Shown here: piece by piece, positions 19,485 through 29,586 of the stretch
Numbering within the stretch: the stretch's first letter is position 1
Layout: each line of letters starts with the position of its first letter
Position numbers and translations under genes: made by a program
The notes under the pieces: generated by a model
What the model was told of the DNA's origin: nothing
Database searches by the model: none
What the model saw: the letters and a program-made list of their open reading frames with translations, nothing else
Source of the DNA: Deltaproteobacteria bacterium Ga0077539
Lineage (GTDB): Bacteria; Myxococcota_A; Polyangia; Polyangiales; Ga0077539
DNA: 64,000 bases
Direction: 5' to 3'
NCBI GenBank assembly: GCA_001465015.1
Contig: LNEO01000197.1
Span: forward strand, 31,937-95,936

Positions 19485-21998
19485 ATGTCCGAGAACGATC
19501 CGTTCGCCACCCCGTCGTCCGACAGCCCCGAACCGTTGGCTCCTCCGCCAACCGAAGATCCGTTCACCGAGCCGGCGGGCGGATACCTCGCGGGCAACGA
19601 CGACGACGAAGTGCGCAAGATCAACCGCAGGGTGTCGCCGGTGGGCAAGCTGATCGCTTTGCTCACCCTCGCAGGCATCGGCGGCACCGGCTTCTTCATC
19701 GTCAAGAGCGCTCAAGAAGAGCGCGCTGAAACGCAGGCGCAGACCGAGGGTCGCGCCGCGCTGCAACGACTGCTCGACGACCAGAACCTCAACCGCTCGG
19801 AGCTCCCGACGAAAGTCCGAGAGATCTACGAGCGCTACAAGGCGTCGGAAGAAGTGCGCATGGCGTGTCGGCGACTGCTCGCGCAGGTCCGCGACCCGCA
19901 GTCGGTCAACATCATGATCGAGGGCATCCGCCGCCGTGGAAACGAGCGCCGTCAGGCCGCGCTCGCCGTCGCCGAGCTCGGGCCGCAGGTCGCGGCGAGC
20001 GCGAAGGACGCGTTGATGGAGGCGCTCCCGACGACGGACGAGCGCGTCGATCGCGCGGACGTCACGTGGGCTCTGGTGGTTCTGCAAGAGAGCCGCGCGT
20101 GGGACACGGTCGTCAGAATGCTGAGCGAGGGAAAGCTCCAGCAGGTCAAGGACCTCGAGAACCGACCCTTCTTCGACCCAGCGCTCGTGTCGCGCCTCGC
20201 GGGACGCGAGCGGCTCGTGCAGCTCGCGACGGACACCTCTGGAACGCCTGCGCAGCAGACCGCGCGTCGGCGCATCGCCGCCTCGGCGCTCAGCGAGATG
20301 GCGGGTCCAGAGACGTTCGAAGTGCTCTCGCGGCTCTCGTCGGACGCCGACGAAGAGGTCGGCAGCATCGCGTCGATCGGCCTCGGGCGCACGGGAGATT
20401 CACGCGCCGCGCAGCCGGTGCTCGCGTTCTTGAACGCGCACCCCTCGTCGCGCGAGCGAGTGCTCAACGCGCTGGCGCAAAACTCCGGCGCCCCCGGCTT
20501 GAGCGTCGTCGGCCAGAACGCGACGGACATCGTCACGCGCAAGATGGCCGTTCGCATGTTGATGGAGCTGCAAGACCCCACCGCGGGTGACGCGCTCTTC
20601 GCCATCATGAACTCGGTTCCCGCGACCTCGACGGACTCTGCGCTGCGCGAGATTCGCACCAAAGCGTGCTTCGGCCTCGCGGACATCGGCGACCCTCGCG
20701 CCGCCGACGGGCTGCTCGAGATCGCTCGCTGGCCGATCGGCAAGCCCTTCGACGCCAACGCCGACATGGAAGCGAAGCAGTCGATGGACAAGCTCGTGCG
20801 CATCCCTGGCGCAGCGGCGCGCGTGAAGGACGGGCTCTTGCAGCTGCTTCCGCAAGCGGACTTCATGCGCACACAAATTCTTCTCGCCCTCGGCGCGACC
20901 GGCGACGCTTCCATCGGGCCAGCCGTCGCGCGCTATCTCACCGATGAGCAGGCGCAAGAAGGCGCCGCTCGCGCCGTCAGCCGACTTCGATACGCGCCGG
21001 GAATTCAGACGCTGCGAGGGCAGATCCGTCGTCCCCCCAACGTCCGAATGGACCAGCAGACGATCCAGAACGAGCAGCTCTACATCCGCCGGCGCAACGC
21101 GATCCGCGGCCTTGCGTGGAGCGGCGAGCCGCGCATCGGGGCGGACCTCATGCGCATCATCGAGGACTCCGCGGACGAGCCGCGCCTGCGCGAAGACGCG
21201 GGCAACACGCTTGCGACGATCGCAGACGACGCGACGCTGCAGCAGGCCGCGGCGCGCGCGATGGACACGACCAAGCCGACCGACGTGAGGCGCTTCTATC
21301 TCCTCGCGCTCCGCGCCCGCTCGACGCCGCAGATCGCGACGCAGCTGGTGAGCGCGTATTTGAAGCCCGGCGAGGACGTCAACCTCATGCGCTACGCGGC
21401 GATCGCCGCTGGCTTCGGCGGTGACGAATCGACGATCGCGGCGATTCGTCCGCTGCTCGCGTCGACGGACGGAAACGTCAAACTTCACGCCGCCATGGCG
21501 GCGGTGCTCCTCGGCAGCGAGTCGCTCGCAACGGCGCTCGTCGAGGCGCTCATGGCCAACCGTGAGCTCGCGGACCTGATTCGTCCGGAGTTCGTCACTC
21601 GCGGCGCGCAGTCGGGCGGCCCGACGATGATGGAGCCGATCGAGCTCATGCCGCTGACCGAGGCGATGTTCACCAGCGGAGCGGTCAATCGCCGCATCCT
21701 CGGCGCGCTCGCCCTCGAGCGCGGCCGTGGGACGAACAAGTACGACTTCGCGATCCAGTGGCTCCGCGGGCGCATCCGCGCGGGCTGGGATCACCCGCTC
21801 GGGATCTCACCGTACGCCGTACGCGAGAAGATCCGCCAGGCTGCGTCCGGAAGCGATGCCGCTGCGCGGGACGTCGCCTTCAAGCTCCTGCGCTCGCTCA
21901 ACGACCGCGGTTCTCTGCTGTTTCTGCGCCGTCAGCCGGGAGAAACGGGCGAAACCGCCCGTCGCGTGCTCCTCGAGATCAACTCCGCGGCCAACTGA
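19485..21998 (+). CDS. HEAT-repeat-type membrane-anchored protein
   Basis: TM VGKLIALLTLAGIGGTGFFIV then repeated helical segments (RRQAALAVAELGPQV, IASIGLGRTGDSRAAQPVLAFL, KACFGLADIGDPRAADGLLEIA). Confidence 0.85.
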   Translation: MSENDPFATPSSDSPEPLAPPPTEDPFTEPAGGYLAGNDDDEVRKINRRVSPVGKLIALLTLAGIGGTGFFIVKSAQEERAETQAQTEGRAALQRLLDDQNLNRSELPTKVREIYERYKASEEVRMACRRLLAQVRDPQSVNIMIEGIRRRGNERRQAALAVAELGPQVAASAKDALMEALPTTDERVDRADVTWALVVLQESRAWDTVVRMLSEGKLQQVKDLENRPFFDPALVSRLAGRERLVQLATDTSGTPAQQTARRRIAASALSEMAGPETFEVLSRLSSDADEEVGSIASIGLGRTGDSRAAQPVLAFLNAHPSSRERVLNALAQNSGAPGLSVVGQNATDIVTRKMAVRMLMELQDPTAGDALFAIMNSVPATSTDSALREIRTKACFGLADIGDPRAADGLLEIARWPIGKPFDANADMEAKQSMDKLVRIPGAAARVKDGLLQLLPQADFMRTQILLALGATGDASIGPAVARYLTDEQAQEGAARAVSRLRYAPGIQTLRGQIRRPPNVRMDQQTIQNEQLYIRRRNAIRGLAWSGEPRIGADLMRIIEDSADEPRLREDAGNTLATIADDATLQQAAARAMDTTKPTDVRRFYLLALRARSTPQIATQLVSAYLKPGEDVNLMRYAAIAAGFGGDESTIAAIRPLLASTDGNVKLHAAMAAVLLGSESLATALVEALMANRELADLIRPEFVTRGAQSGGPTMMEPIELMPLTEAMFTSGAVNRRILGALALERGRGTNKYDFAIQWLRGRIRAGWDHPLGISPYAVREKIRQAASGSDAAARDVAFKLLRSLNDRGSLLFLRRQPGETGETARRVLLEINSAAN

Positions 21999-22135
21999 GC
22001 GTCGCGAAGCTGTCCGCGTCAGCGGGCGATTTTGGGGGGTGCGGGGTGGAATACTGAGCGCGCGGTGCTCGTACGATGCGGCGTGCGGCAAGGTCGGCGG
22101 CGCTGCTGTCGTTGTCGCCTCGGAGGTTAGCTCGG

Positions 22136-22843
22136 ATGAAATTCATTTCGCGAAACGCCGCTGCGTTGCTTGTCGCTAGCTCGCTCACAGGCTGTCTGTT
22201 CGGCACGAGCTCGGGCTACTACGCGCAAGGCGGGGGAGTGGTGTACGGGCCGTCGGTGACCACGACCCAGGTGGCGCAGCCCGTCGCCACCAATGTGCAG
22301 GTGCAGGGGCAGGGCTTCGTGACCCAGCCAGTCCAGACCGTCCATACGACCGCGACCATCAACGTCCAACTTCAGGCTCCGGCGGGCGCGACGCAGATGC
22401 AGGTGCAGTGCAATCAGTCGGTCGCCGAGGTCTGTGACGGCGTCGACAACAACTGCAACGGCGCGATCGACGAGGGCTGCGGCTATCAGACCGGCCAGGT
22501 GCAAGTGACCGTGGCGTGGCAGGGGACCGCGGACATCGATCTGCACGTGCATGATCCGCTCGGCGACGAGCTGTACTACGGCCATCGCACCTCGCGCGCC
22601 GGCGGGACCCTCGATCGCGACGCGAACGCGGCCTGCAGCCAGTCTCCGCCCACCGTCGAGAACGTCTATTTCTCGCAAGCGCCGCGGGGGAATTTTCGCG
22701 CTCGCGTCCACGTCTACTCGATGTGCAGCGACTCGGCGGTCCCGGTCACCCTTTCGATCTCGGTCGGCGGACGCGCCTACTCGTTTCAGCACGTGATGAC
22801 GCACCTGCACGAGGACTTCGAGATCCCGTTCGTCGTGCAGTGA
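22136..22843 (+). CDS. lipoprotein with one MopE-type metal-binding motif and a YfaP/DUF2135-like C-terminal domain
   Basis: LVASSLTGCLFG lipobox; EVCDGVDNNCNGAIDEGC; VAWQGTADIDLHVHDPLGDELYYGH. Confidence 0.8.
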   Translation: MKFISRNAAALLVASSLTGCLFGTSSGYYAQGGGVVYGPSVTTTQVAQPVATNVQVQGQGFVTQPVQTVHTTATINVQLQAPAGATQMQVQCNQSVAEVCDGVDNNCNGAIDEGCGYQTGQVQVTVAWQGTADIDLHVHDPLGDELYYGHRTSRAGGTLDRDANAACSQSPPTVENVYFSQAPRGNFRARVHVYSMCSDSAVPVTLSISVGGRAYSFQHVMTHLHEDFEIPFVVQ

Positions 22844-22937
22844 GCGCAAGGACGCCCCTCGCCGCGGTTGGAAATGCAGCGAGTCGGCTCGTGATCCGTC
22901 GTTCTCTCGGCGAAAGTCAGCTACGCTAGGGGTTGCG

Positions 22938-25900
22938 ATGGCTGGTCCTGGCAGCGACGTTCGTATCCCCGAGACGCCGGCTCGTCGGTTTCGCACTGGT
23001 GACCGTCGAAACGAAGGGCGCACCGGCGTCTCGTTTTTTGGCACCGATCCCGAGCTCAACACGCCCGTTGTCGTCAAGGTCCTGCGCGCGTCGGCGTTTG
23101 CTTCGCCGCTCGAAAGGCAGCGGATCGTCCGCGAGCTCAAGCGGCAGGTGAGCGTTCCTCATCCGTCGCTCGCTCGCGTTATCGCAGCGGACGACGAGGG
23201 CGGCGTCGTGTGGGTCGCGCGCGATTGGATCGAAGGACGCCCGCTGAGCGAGCGAATCGCCACCGGGAGCATCTCGACCGAAGAGGCCGCACGCTGGACC
23301 TCGCAGCTCGCCGAGGCGCTCGGAGAGCTGCACCGAGTGATGCTCTTGCACCGCGACGTTCGACCCGACCACGTGATCCTCGCGCTCGACGGTCGCGCTC
23401 GTCTCATCGACGCTTCGTGCGGTCGGCATTTTCGCAGCAGCGACGGCAAGGCGGTCTTTGGCACCCCTGGCTACGTCGCGCCCGAAGCCATCGCGGGCAA
23501 GCTCGTCAACGCGCGCAGCGACCTCTACTCGCTCGGCGCGACGGCGTACGCCATGCTGCAGGGCGCGTCGCCGTTTGGCGAAGGCAACGATTCGTCCCTG
23601 CTCGAACGGGCCGCCAAGAGCGACGCGCCAAAGGCCACGCGCGGACCCGAAGGGTTCATCAGCGCCGTCGCGAGCCTCCTCGCGAGAGAGCCGAGAGAGC
23701 GTCCCTTTCACGCGCAGCAGGTTTGTCAGCTGCTCGAGCCCTTCTTTACCGCCACGCGCACCGCAGCTGCAGCGGACGACAGCGACGGGCCGCCCACCGC
23801 GGCGGTCGATGAATCGATGGTGTCCAAGGCGATCGCGATGCTGCCCGGACCGAGCATCGTCGACGATGAGTTCGACGACGCCGAGGTCACGGAGGTCGCG
23901 AAGAACACAGCGGTCACCGCGGCTCGCGAAGCTCCCGCGGTCCCGTCGAAGTCCGCGGGCGTTTCTCCGCCGCCACCGACGGGAAACACCGGGGCCGTTC
24001 GCGTCCCAGCGCCTTCGCACAACACGGGCGCTCACGCTGTGGCGGTCGCTCCGTCCTCTGCTCCAGCGATGGCGATGGGACAGCCCGCGCAGAGCGTGAT
24101 TCGCAAGGCGACGCTGATGGGCATGGCTCCGCTCGCGCAGCAAGCCGCGACGCCCGTGCTCGCTCCGCCGGTCGCGCCTGTGAAGCCGCAGCCCACGGCC
24201 GTCGCGAGCGCTCCGTCGACCGACTCGCAGCACCGCGAAGACTCTGGATCGCGACGGCACTCGCCGACGGATTTCGACGACGACGAGAACACTGTCGTCT
24301 CCGAAGACTCTCGCATCTTCGGTCACAGCGAGCCGCACGCGCAGAGCGCGTACGGGTCCGCGGTTCCGCCGTTGCCCGACGACGTGTCCAAGCGCGTCCT
24401 GCAAAAGGGCGGAACCGTCAGCGCGCCGGTCGAAGCGCGTCCGTTGAGCGTTCCTCCGCCGCCTCCGCAGCGCAAAGTCACCGGCTCGATCCGAGCTCCT
24501 GCGCCGCCGAGCGTTCCGACGCTCCCGCACCCGGAGATGCACGCGCCTGTCGAGTACACGCCGACTCCCGAGACGGGCGGCGGCCCGACGATGACGGCGA
24601 ACGTCGCTGCGGTCGCTGCGTTTTCGGACATGAGCGGGCCCAACGCCCCTGTTGATCCGCAGAACATCTCGGTCACCGAGCCGTCGGGAGCGCCTACGTG
24701 GGACAACGTTCCGCCTGCGGTCGCGCCGCCCGCTGTCCACAGTCACTCGCCGCAGTATCAAGGTGTGCAGCAGGGAGCGCTGCAGTCGCAGCCAGGTGTC
24801 GCGCAGACGTATGCACCGCCGCATGCGCAGACTGGCCACTATCAGGCCCCAGCGGGATATCCCCCCGCGCAGGGGCAAGGCGCTCCGATGGGCCCGCAGA
24901 TGGGCGGCTATCCGCAGCAACAGGGTCCGTATCCAACGGGCGGCTATCCGTCGCCGCATTCGCCGTACGGCCCACAGCAGCCGACGGGCGCCTACGCCTC
25001 GCCGCAAGGAACAGGCGCGTACCCGGCACCTCATCCGGGGATGACCGCGGGTTGGGCCGAAGCGCCGCCGAAGAAGGGCGCTCTTTGGCCATGGATCGCA
25101 GCGGGTTGCTTGATCGCGCTCGTCGCTGGCGGAACGGGCTACGCCCTCGCGCTGCGACATCGAACGGACCCCACCGTCGATGTGCAGATCGGCCCCGGTC
25201 CCAACATCGCGACCCCGACGAACACGACGAACACAGCCTTGCCGGTTGGCACGAACACCGCTGCCAACGCGGGGACGAACAACACCGCGAACAACGGCGT
25301 CGTCGCGCCCAACAACGCTGGCGCTGCGATCAACACCAACGTCGCGCCCGACGTGATGGTCGTGGCCATGCCCGTCGCTGTCGTGGACTCGGGCGTCGCG
25401 ATGGCAGTGAACAACGTCGCTGTGCCCAACAACAACGGCGCGGTCGCGCTCAACACGAACATCGTGGCGCCCCCGCCCAACAACGCTCAGACGCCGCCCA
25501 ACAACGCTCAGACGCAGAGCACCCCTCGGACAAACACCGCGCCGACGCTGAGTCCCGTGCAACAAGCGCGGCAGCTCAACGGCCGTCGCGACTACGTTGG
25601 CGCGCGCGCGATCCTCGAGTCATGGGTGCGCTCGCACCCGACCGACGCGCAGGCGCTTTTGTTGCTCGGCGACGTTCGATTCTCGCAGGGTGAGCGACGG
25701 CCCGCTGGCGACGCCTATCGCTCTGCGATCGCTGCGGGCGGCTACGGGCGCGCGTATTGGCAGCGCCTCGTGGACCGTCAGATGTCGATCGGCGATCGCC
25801 AGGGCGCAATCAACACGCTCAACGACGTCCTGCGCCACCGGCCTGGCGACCGCGACGCGACGCGAAAGCTCGCGGAGCTTCAAGGCGGTGGTTCCGCGCC

Positions 25901-25970
25901 CGCGCGTCCCGCGGCGAGCAGCGCCGTGCCCGCGTTTGGCGCGCCGAGACCAGGGACGATTCGTCGCTGA
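22938..25970 (+). CDS. Hanks-type Ser/Thr kinase-like protein (probable pseudokinase) with TM helix, N-rich linker and TPR-like C-terminus
   Basis: VVVKVLR, LHRDVRPDHVILALDGRARLIDASCGRHF, GTPGYVAPEAIAGKLVNARSDLYSLG; TM LWPWIAAGCLIALVAGGTGYALAL; C-terminal TPR-like GRRDYVGARAILESWVRSHPTDAQALLLLGDVRF. Confidence 0.85.
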   Translation: MAGPGSDVRIPETPARRFRTGDRRNEGRTGVSFFGTDPELNTPVVVKVLRASAFASPLERQRIVRELKRQVSVPHPSLARVIAADDEGGVVWVARDWIEGRPLSERIATGSISTEEAARWTSQLAEALGELHRVMLLHRDVRPDHVILALDGRARLIDASCGRHFRSSDGKAVFGTPGYVAPEAIAGKLVNARSDLYSLGATAYAMLQGASPFGEGNDSSLLERAAKSDAPKATRGPEGFISAVASLLAREPRERPFHAQQVCQLLEPFFTATRTAAAADDSDGPPTAAVDESMVSKAIAMLPGPSIVDDEFDDAEVTEVAKNTAVTAAREAPAVPSKSAGVSPPPPTGNTGAVRVPAPSHNTGAHAVAVAPSSAPAMAMGQPAQSVIRKATLMGMAPLAQQAATPVLAPPVAPVKPQPTAVASAPSTDSQHREDSGSRRHSPTDFDDDENTVVSEDSRIFGHSEPHAQSAYGSAVPPLPDDVSKRVLQKGGTVSAPVEARPLSVPPPPPQRKVTGSIRAPAPPSVPTLPHPEMHAPVEYTPTPETGGGPTMTANVAAVAAFSDMSGPNAPVDPQNISVTEPSGAPTWDNVPPAVAPPAVHSHSPQYQGVQQGALQSQPGVAQTYAPPHAQTGHYQAPAGYPPAQGQGAPMGPQMGGYPQQQGPYPTGGYPSPHSPYGPQQPTGAYASPQGTGAYPAPHPGMTAGWAEAPPKKGALWPWIAAGCLIALVAGGTGYALALRHRTDPTVDVQIGPGPNIATPTNTTNTALPVGTNTAANAGTNNTANNGVVAPNNAGAAINTNVAPDVMVVAMPVAVVDSGVAMAVNNVAVPNNNGAVALNTNIVAPPPNNAQTPPNNAQTQSTPRTNTAPTLSPVQQARQLNGRRDYVGARAILESWVRSHPTDAQALLLLGDVRFSQGERRPAGDAYRSAIAAGGYGRAYWQRLVDRQMSIGDRQGAINTLNDVLRHRPGDRDATRKLAELQGGGSAPARPAASSAVPAFGAPRPGTIRR
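25473..25514 (+). repeat. two identical tandem 21-nt units within CDS
   Basis: ccgcccaacaacgctcagacg x2, encoding PPNNAQT repeats. Confidence 0.85.
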
Positions 25971-25996
25971 TCGTCGTTGCGCTTCGATCGACGGGA

Positions 25997-27073
25997 TCAG
26001 CTGTGAAAGAGCCCGCGGACGAGGCCGAAGATCTCTCGTGAGGTCACGACGAGAAACAGCCCGAGCATCAGCATCATCGAGCCCTGCAGCAGCCTGGTCT
26101 CGATCGTGGCGTTGGGCTTGCGTCGCAGAGTGATCTCGTACGCGAGCATGAGCAGTCGGCCGCCGTCGAGCACGGGGATCGGCAGGAGGTTCATCACGAA
26201 GAGCTGCAGCGAGATAAACGACACGGCGATGAGGCCGTCGCGCCAGCCTTTGGACGCTTGCTGCGCGGTCTCTTGCACCATGCGAACGGGGCCGACGAGC
26301 TGGGCGTCCTTGATCTGACGCCGAAACATTTTGATCAGCGTGTCGACGATGTCCGCCGTCATGACCGCGGGCTTCACGATCGAGTCGGAGAATGCGCGCC
26401 GCAGCGGGACCGGGCGGTACTGCGTGAGCTGCGTGATTCCGATGCCGAAGATCCGCTGCCCTTCGATCTCGAGCGGCCGTGGGGTGACCGTGGTCTCGAG
26501 CTCGGCGCCAGCGCGTACGTAGCGAACGCGAAGCGGCTCGCCGTTCGAGCCGCGCACTCGCTCGAGCATCGAGCGCCAGGTCGGGGTGGGGTTGCCGTTG
26601 ATGTTGACGATCATGTCGCCAGGACGAAACCCGGCGGCTTGCGCGGGCTTTCCCGCGATGACGTCGCCGATCTGCGCGCGGGCGCTCGCGTCGAGGCGCT
26701 CTCCGCCGAACGCGAGCAGCGCGAACACAGCGAGCACGGCGGCGAGATAGTTCGCGAGCGGACCGGCGGCGATCATCAGCAGCCGCGCGATGGGGCGCGC
26801 GTTTTGATAGCTGCCTCGATCGTGGGGATCGACGGGTTCGCGCGGGTTCATTCCCGCGACTTGGACGTACGCGAGCAGGGGAATGGCCGCGATTTGAAAG
26901 ACGGTCTCGCTGCCTCGCGGTCGCCATCGGACGATCACCGGTCCGAATCCGATCGAGTAGGTCAGGACCCGCATCCCGAACGCGCGAGCGACGAGGTAGT
27001 GGCCAAACTCGTGGATGATGACGAGCATCGAGATCGCCAGGACCACGCCGACGATTGTGAAGAGCTTCTCCAT
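25997..27073 (-). CDS. rseP: M50 site-2 metalloprotease, RseP-like
   Basis: MEKLFTIVGVVLAISMLVIIHEFGHYLVARAFGMRV, PDZ segment GKPAQAAGFRPGDMIVNING, NLLPIPVLDGGRLLML. Start 27073 is the likely ATG; the ORF extends to 27103. Confidence 0.92.
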   Translation of the reverse strand: MEKLFTIVGVVLAISMLVIIHEFGHYLVARAFGMRVLTYSIGFGPVIVRWRPRGSETVFQIAAIPLLAYVQVAGMNPREPVDPHDRGSYQNARPIARLLMIAAGPLANYLAAVLAVFALLAFGGERLDASARAQIGDVIAGKPAQAAGFRPGDMIVNINGNPTPTWRSMLERVRGSNGEPLRVRYVRAGAELETTVTPRPLEIEGQRIFGIGITQLTQYRPVPLRRAFSDSIVKPAVMTADIVDTLIKMFRRQIKDAQLVGPVRMVQETAQQASKGWRDGLIAVSFISLQLFVMNLLPIPVLDGGRLLMLAYEITLRRKPNATIETRLLQGSMMLMLGLFLVVTSREIFGLVRGLFHS

Positions 27074-27184
27074 CGCTTCTTTCGGAAGGTAAGACGGTAG
27101 CACCGTCGCGGGGCATCGGGAGGGTCTGTGATTCGACGCGATTGCGGGAACTTCGCGGGCGCGTCAGGCTACATAGGCTCGTCC

Positions 27185-28984
27185 ATGACGTCGAAGGGCA
27201 AGGCAAGACTGCGCGCGTGGGTGCTGCTCGCGACGGCGCTGGTTTCGGTCGGAGCGGGCGTGTCCTACGCGCAGCGCGTCAGGAGGGTGCTGCACAGGCC
27301 GATCCCTGGCGACGTTCCGCTCGAAGAGGCGCCGAACGAGATGCCCGCGGTTCCTCCGTCATCGTCGCAGTCGATCGCGCGCGCGATGGGCGCGCAATCG
27401 TCTGCTTCGAGCGGGAGCAACGAACCGCCCGGCGAGGTGCAGCGACCGCGGCCGAGCTGGGACGCTCCGGCGCGCGAGATGGACCGGCAGACGCGGTCGC
27501 CGCCCAACGCGCAGCTCCGGTACACAGAGGTCTTCACGCCTTCGGTCCAGCCGTTCAAGCGCGGAACGGCGCACGACATGGTGGACGAGAACGGGCGCAT
27601 GACGACGCGCGACCCTTCGCTGCGACCGTTGACCGTCGGCGAGGCGGCTCCGACGCACTGGACCGGGCGACGACGCGCGCGATTCACTGGCGACTTGCTG
27701 GTGGAGCTGTCTTCATCCTGGGCGACGCCAGTGCCTGGAGTCGCCGGTGAGCAGCGGGTGCTTCAGTACGCGACGAACAACGGCGAGTCCGTGCAGTTTC
27801 TCTCGGACAGCGCGGGCAACCTCTTTGTCCGTGGAATGCAGCCGGGAACCGTGCGCCTCACGTACGTCCTCGAGGCGCCGGACTTTGCGTTCGCCGTCGT
27901 GGATCCGCCTGCGCTTCGCACGAGCGAGATCGCGGCGCGCGTACCCGAGGGTCTGAGGCCGCTCGTTCCGCAGTGGCTCGAGGCGAAGGCGCGCGTCGTG
28001 CTCGAGCGGCTCCGGCTGAACAGCGACACATCATTTCAAGTCCTGCTCGACCGATTGGTGGCGCACTTTCGAGCGTTTCGCGACGAGTCCCTCGGCGGGC
28101 AGGGCGCGGATCTCTACACCGAGCTCGCGTTGGGCGGGGTCGGCGCGTGTCGCCACCGCGCGTACGCGATGATGCTCACGATGCACGCCCTCGGGATTCC
28201 CACGCGATACGTCGGCAACGAGGCGCACGCGTGGGTGGAGGTTTGGATCTACGGCGGCGGCTGGTCCCGCGTCGACCTGGGCGGATGGAACGTCGATCTG
28301 GTCGCCAACGACCAACAGTCGCGACCGCAGTTCGACCCGCAGATCGCAGATCGATTCGCGCGACCCTCGAGCTATCAGAACCAGTTTTCGTCGGGCGGAC
28401 CCAACGGTGGTCGCGGCGGCGACGGGGGAACGTGGGTCGACCCCGACGCGAGCGCGTCCATGGACGACAACGGTGCTGGAGACAGCGACGGCGGCGCGTC
28501 CAGCCCGCGCGGCGCGAACTCGAGCGGCGGGCGCAGCGGATCGAGCAGCGGCGGATCCAGCGGCGGCGCATCGTCGGACAACTCGTCTGCGGGCGCCGTT
28601 CGGAGCGGCGGATCGCCCTCGCAACGTGAAGCGATCGAGCCCGAGGACGACGCGCCGAAGGCGCCGACGAACATCGCCATCGCGAGCGTGTTGGCTGACG
28701 ACAGGGCCGGGTTCGCGTCGGGCGCCGGCTTCGCGCGCGGCTCGATGGTGCGCGTTGTGGGCTTCGTTCGGGATGTCGACGGGGTGGGCATCAACGGGCT
28801 CGCCGTGGAGCTCCAGTTGGTTCGCAACGGGCGCTCGGTGCAGGGGTTGGGAACAGCCGCGAGCGCTGCAGACGGACGCTTCGAAGCGCACGTGCTGCTC
28901 AGCGGCGGGTTGGAGGCAGGCGAGTACGAGCTGCGGGCGGCGACGCCGGGCGACGCGCGGTACGCGCCGAGCGCTGCGGACTGA
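27185..28984 (+). CDS. transglutaminase-like domain protein
   Basis: GVGACRHRAYAMMLTMHALGIPTRYVGNEAHAWVEVWIYGGGWSRVDLG (Cys-His-Asp arrangement); G/S-rich C-terminal linker. Confidence 0.82.
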   Translation: MTSKGKARLRAWVLLATALVSVGAGVSYAQRVRRVLHRPIPGDVPLEEAPNEMPAVPPSSSQSIARAMGAQSSASSGSNEPPGEVQRPRPSWDAPAREMDRQTRSPPNAQLRYTEVFTPSVQPFKRGTAHDMVDENGRMTTRDPSLRPLTVGEAAPTHWTGRRRARFTGDLLVELSSSWATPVPGVAGEQRVLQYATNNGESVQFLSDSAGNLFVRGMQPGTVRLTYVLEAPDFAFAVVDPPALRTSEIAARVPEGLRPLVPQWLEAKARVVLERLRLNSDTSFQVLLDRLVAHFRAFRDESLGGQGADLYTELALGGVGACRHRAYAMMLTMHALGIPTRYVGNEAHAWVEVWIYGGGWSRVDLGGWNVDLVANDQQSRPQFDPQIADRFARPSSYQNQFSSGGPNGGRGGDGGTWVDPDASASMDDNGAGDSDGGASSPRGANSSGGRSGSSSGGSSGGASSDNSSAGAVRSGGSPSQREAIEPEDDAPKAPTNIAIASVLADDRAGFASGAGFARGSMVRVVGFVRDVDGVGINGLAVELQLVRNGRSVQGLGTAASAADGRFEAHVLLSGGLEAGEYELRAATPGDARYAPSAAD

Positions 28985-29014
28985 AGATCGGCACGCGTCC
29001 CCCATGAACGCCAA

Positions 29015-29045
29015 GAGGCCCGCGTCGATTGCTCGACGGGGCCTC
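29015..29045. terminator. hairpin between convergent genes, probable bidirectional terminator
   Basis: gaggcccgcgtcgattgctcgacggggcctc: GAGGCCC/CGTCGA pairs with TCGACG/GGGCCTC with one bulged G and a TTGC loop. Confidence 0.65.
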
Positions 29046-29108
29046 GCTTGGGGGTCGGTTCGAGACCTTCGATGAAATCGTGTGCCGAGCGGTTGGCTCG
29101 GCCCGCGA

Positions 29109-29438
29109 TCACACCTTGCCCTGAACCAAGAACGCGATCACGAACGCGTAGAGGACCAGCGACTCGATGAGCGCCAGACCGAGGATCATCGGCGTGCCGA
29201 GCTTGCTGGCCGCGCCGGGGTTGCGGGCGATGCCTTCGAGGGCAGCGGCCGCGACGCGGCCCTGTCCAAGAGCGCCACCGAATGCCGCGATTCCGATCGC
29301 GAGACCCGCGGCGACGAAGGCCCACGCGGCCTTGTCGTTCGCGTTGCTGCCAGCGGCCGCCGCGTCCTGGGCGAACGCCGCCAGGCTGTAGAGGGTCACG
29401 AGCGCCGCGCTCGAAAGACCGAGCATCACCTTCTTCAT
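29109..29438 (-). CDS. atpE: F0F1 ATP synthase subunit c, with signal-like leader
   Basis: [62 protein letters not shown]; leader [24 protein letters not shown]. Confidence 0.95.
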   Translation of the reverse strand: MKKVMLGLSSAALVTLYSLAAFAQDAAAAGSNANDKAAWAFVAAGLAIGIAAFGGALGQGRVAAAALEGIARNPGAASKLGTPMILGLALIESLVLYAFVIAFLVQGKV

Positions 29439-29586
29439 CTCGAATACTCCTTGCACTGGTTTCGTAGGGTCAGACTCGTTGCGCTTCCAGCGCGGCGGTC
29501 TTTCTCTCGCGGGCGCCTTCTACACGAAGTCCAGCGAAAGACAAACCCCTGCTTTTTGATTCCGCTGAAAGCCGTAGATCGTCGAT

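Noticed and set aside
20400-21794. 464-aa minus-strand ORF
   Set aside because: Shadow ORF antisense to the HEAT-repeat gene.
22926-25565. 879-aa minus-strand ORF
   Set aside because: Shadow of the kinase-like gene; Arg-rich with no coherent motifs.
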